Source of the DNA: Whalleya microplaca
Lineage: Eukaryota > Ascomycota > Sordariomycetes > Xylariales > Xylariaceae
Length of the DNA stretch: 64,000 bases
NCBI GenBank assembly: GCA_022497155.1
Contig: MU385732.1
Span: 310,001-374,000, forward strand
Direction of reading: 5' to 3'
Translations under genes and position numbers: made by a program
Shown here: positions 59,718-64,000 of the stretch, one piece after another
Layout of the letters: each line of letters starts with the position of its first letter
Numbering within the stretch: the first letter of the stretch is position 1
Notes under the pieces: generated by a model
What the model was told of the DNA's origin: nothing
Databases searched by the model: none
Seen by the model: only the letters and a program-made list of their open reading frames with translations

Positions 59718-60676
59718 GATGACTGACGATGCCACCTCCTTCCTCCTGGTGGTTGATGACCAAGCACGGATTCCTATATTGTTCCCATGTGTTGAGAGGC
59801 TGCGTGTACTGGTATCGCGGGGTCGCCTCTACTTGTTTGCTTGCATGTACAAATTGATTATTTCGGAGTAGTCGCTGCTGTTCAATCGCAATCCAATGAA
59901 ATTGTTGTCACTGGAAGCTTGCGCCAGTCAGGACAGCTGGGAAGGTGGAATACGGAATAGAAATGCCCCTTTTGTTGAATCTTGTCAGGATGACTAGCAA
60001 TGCTGTGTGTATGCAGCTAAAGGATAACTCCGTGCTGTCATACATACCTAAGGTACCCTGGTACCTGTGCCGTTCCAAGTTGAGAGATCCGATACAATAC
60101 GGGGTAAACTGCCCATGTACAGTTTACATGTATTAACTGCTTCTTACATACCTAATTCGGTGAATGAGCATGTGATTGTACATAATTTTGCCCTTGAATT
60201 AGTCACTTGTCTTCTATAATAGGCATTTCTAAAGCACAGATCAAGACAACTTGCCCATCATAGACTGTACGGAATACAAAATACCATATCGGAAAACAGG
60301 GGTAACTTTTATATGTAAGTTAGCACCCATGCTGGTAAGGCACTAATGCCTAGGTATGCACATCTTGCAGCGTGCCGCCGATAACGTCGTTATGTCTATG
60401 TCTACTGGTCCGTGCGCTGCACTATCGGCAATTCCTTGGTAATAAAAGTGCATGCCTTTTCGCCGCGGAATTTATCAGTGGCCCTGGTTATCAGATCAGA
60501 TGTAAACCTTGGAATTGTACATGTAACCATTCATCCGATAGCACCCGAGCTTCAACACGCTCTTTGCGCAAAAAGTCCGACACTGCCTTTACTTTACCTA
60601 TCCTCCTCCCACCAGTCCAACATCTCTCTCTAGAGGAGCTGACTGATATAACATCTTTTCCCTATATCCCTATATA
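59718..60676. promoter_or_regulatory. Divergent promoter region of SEC5 and IDH2
   Basis: A 959-bp spacer between the two start codons. No gene is supported. It holds a GGTACCTAAGGTACC-like set (ACATACCTAAGGTACCCTGG at 60043) and a pyrimidine-rich run before IDH2 (CTATCCTCCTCCCACC at 60597). Confidence 0.45.
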
Positions 60677-62145
60677 ATGCTGGCCATTCGATCGGTCGCC
60701 GCACCCGCGCGGCGCCAATGCCTAGCTGCAGCTCCTCGAGCCGCCGCAACTCGATCATTCCAGGTGAGCCTCTAGTTCAAAGTTGAGCAGCCTTACCAAC
60801 GCAGCCGGTCGCTAACTATCTTACCATTCTCAGAACCAAAGATTCTACTCCGATAAAGTTGCCAAATTCACAGGGACAAAGAATTCTAGCGTATGTAGTT
60901 GCTGTCGCCTTGCACGTGTCGCCATGCCAAATCTTCAACCGACGAAAATCACTCAAATCCGCCCTTCAATTACAGCACTCCACCACCCAGTTCAAGCTAT
61001 ATGTCCAATTCCACTGACATATTGGAACATAGGGACAATACCCAGTCAGCATTATTGAGGGTGATGGCATTGGACCCGAGATTTCGCAAGCAGTCAAGGA
61101 CATCTTCGCGGCCGCCAAGGTTTGTTGTTAACCGAGCTTCCCTACTATTCATGGGAACGTCATTAAAGCCTTTCTAGGTGCCAATTACCTGGGAGCCAGT
61201 CGATGTTACACCAACCCTGAAGGACGGAAAGACCAGCATTCCCGCTGAGACTATTGAGAGCATCGAGAGGAACAAGGTCGCCCTCAAGGGTCCTCTTGCA
61301 GTAGGTCTACTTTGAGGCATGTCTACGACGGAATGGGCGGCTAATTTTATAAGACACCAGTCGGAAAGGGACATGTCTCTCTCAACCTGACTCTCCGACG
61401 AACATTTAACCTTTTCGCAAACTTGCGGCCTTGCCGATCGGTGGCTGGTTACAAGACACCATACGACAACGTCGACACCGTCCTAATCCGAGAGAACACC
61501 GAGGGTGAATACTCGGGTATCGAGCATGTTGTGGTTGATGGTGTTGTCCAGAGTATCAAGCTCATCACCCGGGAGGCCAGCGAGCGTGTCCTGCGATTTG
61601 CGTTCCAGCATGCTGAGGAGATCGGTCGCAAGAAGGTTCGTGTCGTGCACAAGGCCACTATCATGAAGATGTCCGATGGTCTCTTCCTCAAGACAGCCCG
61701 CGACGTGTCCAAGGACTTCCCCGGCATCGAATTCGACGCCGAGCTGCTCGACAACACTTGCTTGAAGATGGTCACGGACCCGGTCCCCTACAACGACAAG
61801 GTCCTCGTCATGCCCAACTTGTACGGTGATATTCTGTCAGACATGTGCGCTGGTCTGATCGGTGGTCTGGGTCTTACGCCGTCGGGCAACATCGGCGACG
61901 AGTGCTCCATCTTCGAGGCCGTGCACGGATCGGCGCCGGATATCGCGGGCAAGGGACTGGCCAACCCCACGGCCCTGCTCCTCAGCTCCATGATGATGTT
62001 GAGGCACATGGGCTTGACCGACTACGCCAACAGGATCGAGAAGGCCGCGTTTGATACCCTGGCGGAAGGAAAGTCGCTGACAGGCGACCTGGGCGGAAAG
62101 GCAAAGACGGGCGAGTATGCCGGGGCTATCATTTCCAAGTTGTAG
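60677..62145 (+). CDS. IDH2: Isocitrate dehydrogenase [NAD], mitochondrial subunit 2
   Basis: Five exons, 60677..60763, 60834..60890, 61033..61119, 61178..61300 and 61354..62145, give 381 residues. The N-terminus [20 protein letters not shown] is Arg/Ala-rich without acids, a mitochondrial presequence. Then come [123 protein letters not shown] and a TGDLGGKA end. This is the catalytic, Idh2-type subunit of the NAD-dependent enzyme, converting isocitrate to 2-oxoglutarate in the TCA cycle; it works as a heteromer with the Idh1-type regulatory subunit. The start of exon 3 was chosen because TAG at 61030-61032 alone keeps phase. Confidence 0.95.
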
Positions 62146-64000
62146 ATACTTACCTTCCACATCATCCGCATAATGGCGTCCTTGCAGGGGGCTGGGCAGT
62201 TTTGCAGTAGACTGTACAACAACATCAACAACAATGGATATGAGTTTGCATGAATTGTATTGAGTTCAGGGGTCGGGGGTTCGCGATCGTTGGAACTGAT
62301 GTAATCAATGCTCTGTGTGTGGGCTGAACTTTGGATGATGCCTTTGAAACCCCTCACCTATGTGGTCCAGGTATCTATTTAGATGTTTGTGTGTGTTGTT
62401 TGTGAAGACAGGAACATGGTTTGTTCTAATTTCTTACCAGCCATAGATCTGCGTCTGACCGCTATGACGCTTGGTGTAACGCTATCTGAGCGTAGAACAA
62501 GATAGAGTGTGTGCGAATGTTACCTACCGTTGCCGTTGTTCAGCTTCGGCTGGGGCCAATCTTGTGATACGCAATGCGAAGAGACGAGTTATCGTCGTCC
62601 CAGTAGTAGGGAAATCTGCAACCCGTTCTAGAATGGAATTATGACTTGTGAAAATGCTCTCCAAAGTTGTCGTGTTAGCCTTGAGCTTATTATACTGGCG
62701 CTAGTATTGAGTGTTATGAGAACGTTGGGTTTTCATATGAGTTTCATGGCACTTGCTAGCATCAAAGCTTAAGAGAAGAGGAGAAGCTATCCGAATTTTC
62801 AACCAGGGGCTGGCAAGTTTGGTATCACGCACAATTTAAAACAGGATAGAGGGGTATTACAAAGGCTTGGGCAAAAGCAATGTATATCCGCAAAGTGGAG
62901 GTTTCGCAAAGTATGTGGTCGTTGTATGCAGGTATGCTCTTCTATACAATTACTATGTAAAATAAAATGAAGTCAGGCTTATGAACGGTAGCTAGTTGTT
63001 TGACAATTGCTTCTTACAGGAAGGATGACAATTGTGTGTAAATGATACTATAGCACTTACTATATGCGGGATGTTGAGGTGCGCATTTGAACTCTGGGCT
63101 TGACCCTTCATGCTGTAAGGCAACATTGCAGCCACAGGCAGTAAGGGGGGTGGAAGGCCATGCTAGGCCAAGCCACGACATATAGTAGAAACTAACAGAC
63201 GGGTCAGCAAGGCGAGCCGCTGCCCCTATATACCCGTGGCCTAGGTTGGACACCATATACATAATGATTAACTTGCTATTTCATATATATTTCGCCTACG
63301 GAGGTGCCTTTCAAAAGGAAGGGCCATCGTACTTGCGTATCGATTATAATTGTTATGTCAATTTAAATATTTACTGTTGATATATACATGCGTGCTTGAA
63401 TCGGATCATCATGCCTCATCTGAAGAACAACCGGCTACTCATAAATCACCTAGTTCAGACAGAGACTCTTATGTATTCTATAGAAAGTTGGGTTGGGATG
63501 TCATAGGTACATTACGAGAAAAGGCACGAGAACCTGGGCTCACGCAGTCCCAGACTCCCCATCCAGATATACAAGTCAAATTTAAATAGCGTGACTTTTA
63601 GGTCACTCGTGTCCCTAGTGGTCATCGAGGTCAATACTCGTATACAGCTCCATCTTGGCCTCAGACATTCTCCCGCGGAGATGAGGACAATCTCTCAGTG
63701 GCCTTGATTGCAAGCATCATACCCAATATCTCTCTTCATCGCGATTGCTAAGGTACTCGATGAAGAAGTGTTGGTTGTCTGTGTTGAGAAAAATGTCTCC
63801 TGTAAGCTGACGGAAGATCAAAACAGACGGATTACTTCATTTGGAGGGGGGTATCATGCGCCTAGCAGCAACCGTCGATAGGTGACTAAACAACACAAAT
63901 AAATCTAACCTGATATCCGTGCATTCAGTGAACCTATTTCGACTATGACGTCGATGGACCACAAGCCTATAAGCACTATCTCAAGCATAACTCTAATACG
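62146..64000. other. Intergenic, no gene seen
   Basis: Downstream of IDH2 to the window end. No frame over 82 codons and no recognisable motif; a gene could begin outside the window. Confidence 0.55.

Overview
The window reads as nuclear DNA of a filamentous ascomycete (Pezizomycotina). The signs are spliced genes with short introns (about 50-75 nt, GT...AG, branch points near the acceptor), a Csf1-type giant protein, fungal GT31, OPT, DUF300 and GH92 families, a HeLo-domain protein and an 844-residue eEF2. Protein flavour and gene structure suggest a Sordariomycete; order-level placement (for example Xylariales) is inference only. I rebuilt exon structures by eye and checked reading phase across every junction.

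Layout. 1-770: 3' part of a SLATT-fold two-TM protein gene. 1.85-3.54 kb: fringe-like glycosyltransferase (GT31). 3.74-4.50 kb (-): GNAT acetyltransferase. 5.34-8.61 kb (-): oligopeptide transporter with a long low-complexity N-terminus. 10.18-11.02 kb: 5-formyl-THF cyclo-ligase. 11.17-11.58 kb (-): spliced SmE gene. 12.38-15.62 kb: Mtr10-type importin. 17.81-18.85 kb (-): DUF4743/Nudix hydrolase. 20.30-23.19 kb: eEF2. 24.54-34.37 kb (-): 3235-residue Csf1/BLTP1-type bridge lipid-transfer protein. 35.20-37.28 kb: DUF300/TMEM184 membrane protein with an 18-nt micro-exon. 38.93-39.86 kb: cysteine-rich single-pass membrane protein.

40.8-48.7 kb is the accessory core. A HeLo-domain pseudokinase (-) lies head to head, across 451 bp, with a 1452-residue active-looking kinase/ankyrin protein (+). 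The combination recalls the animal MLKL (four-helix bundle + pseudokinase) and RIPK4 (kinase + ankyrin) proteins. Downstream is an AT-rich, repeat-flanked patch with a tRNA-like relic.

48.7-51.2 kb (-): secreted GH92 alpha-mannosidase. 53.1-55.4 kb: putative regulator with a BED-like finger plus a Zn2Cys6-like cluster. 56.5-59.7 kb (-): exocyst subunit Sec5. 60.7-62.1 kb: mitochondrial NAD-isocitrate dehydrogenase subunit 2. The last 1.85 kb has no gene I can support.

Most genes are independent housekeeping functions (translation, nuclear import, splicing, exocytosis, TCA cycle, one-carbon metabolism, lipid transfer). The only pair whose neighbourhood suggests joint function is the HeLo-pseudokinase/kinase-ankyrin pair.
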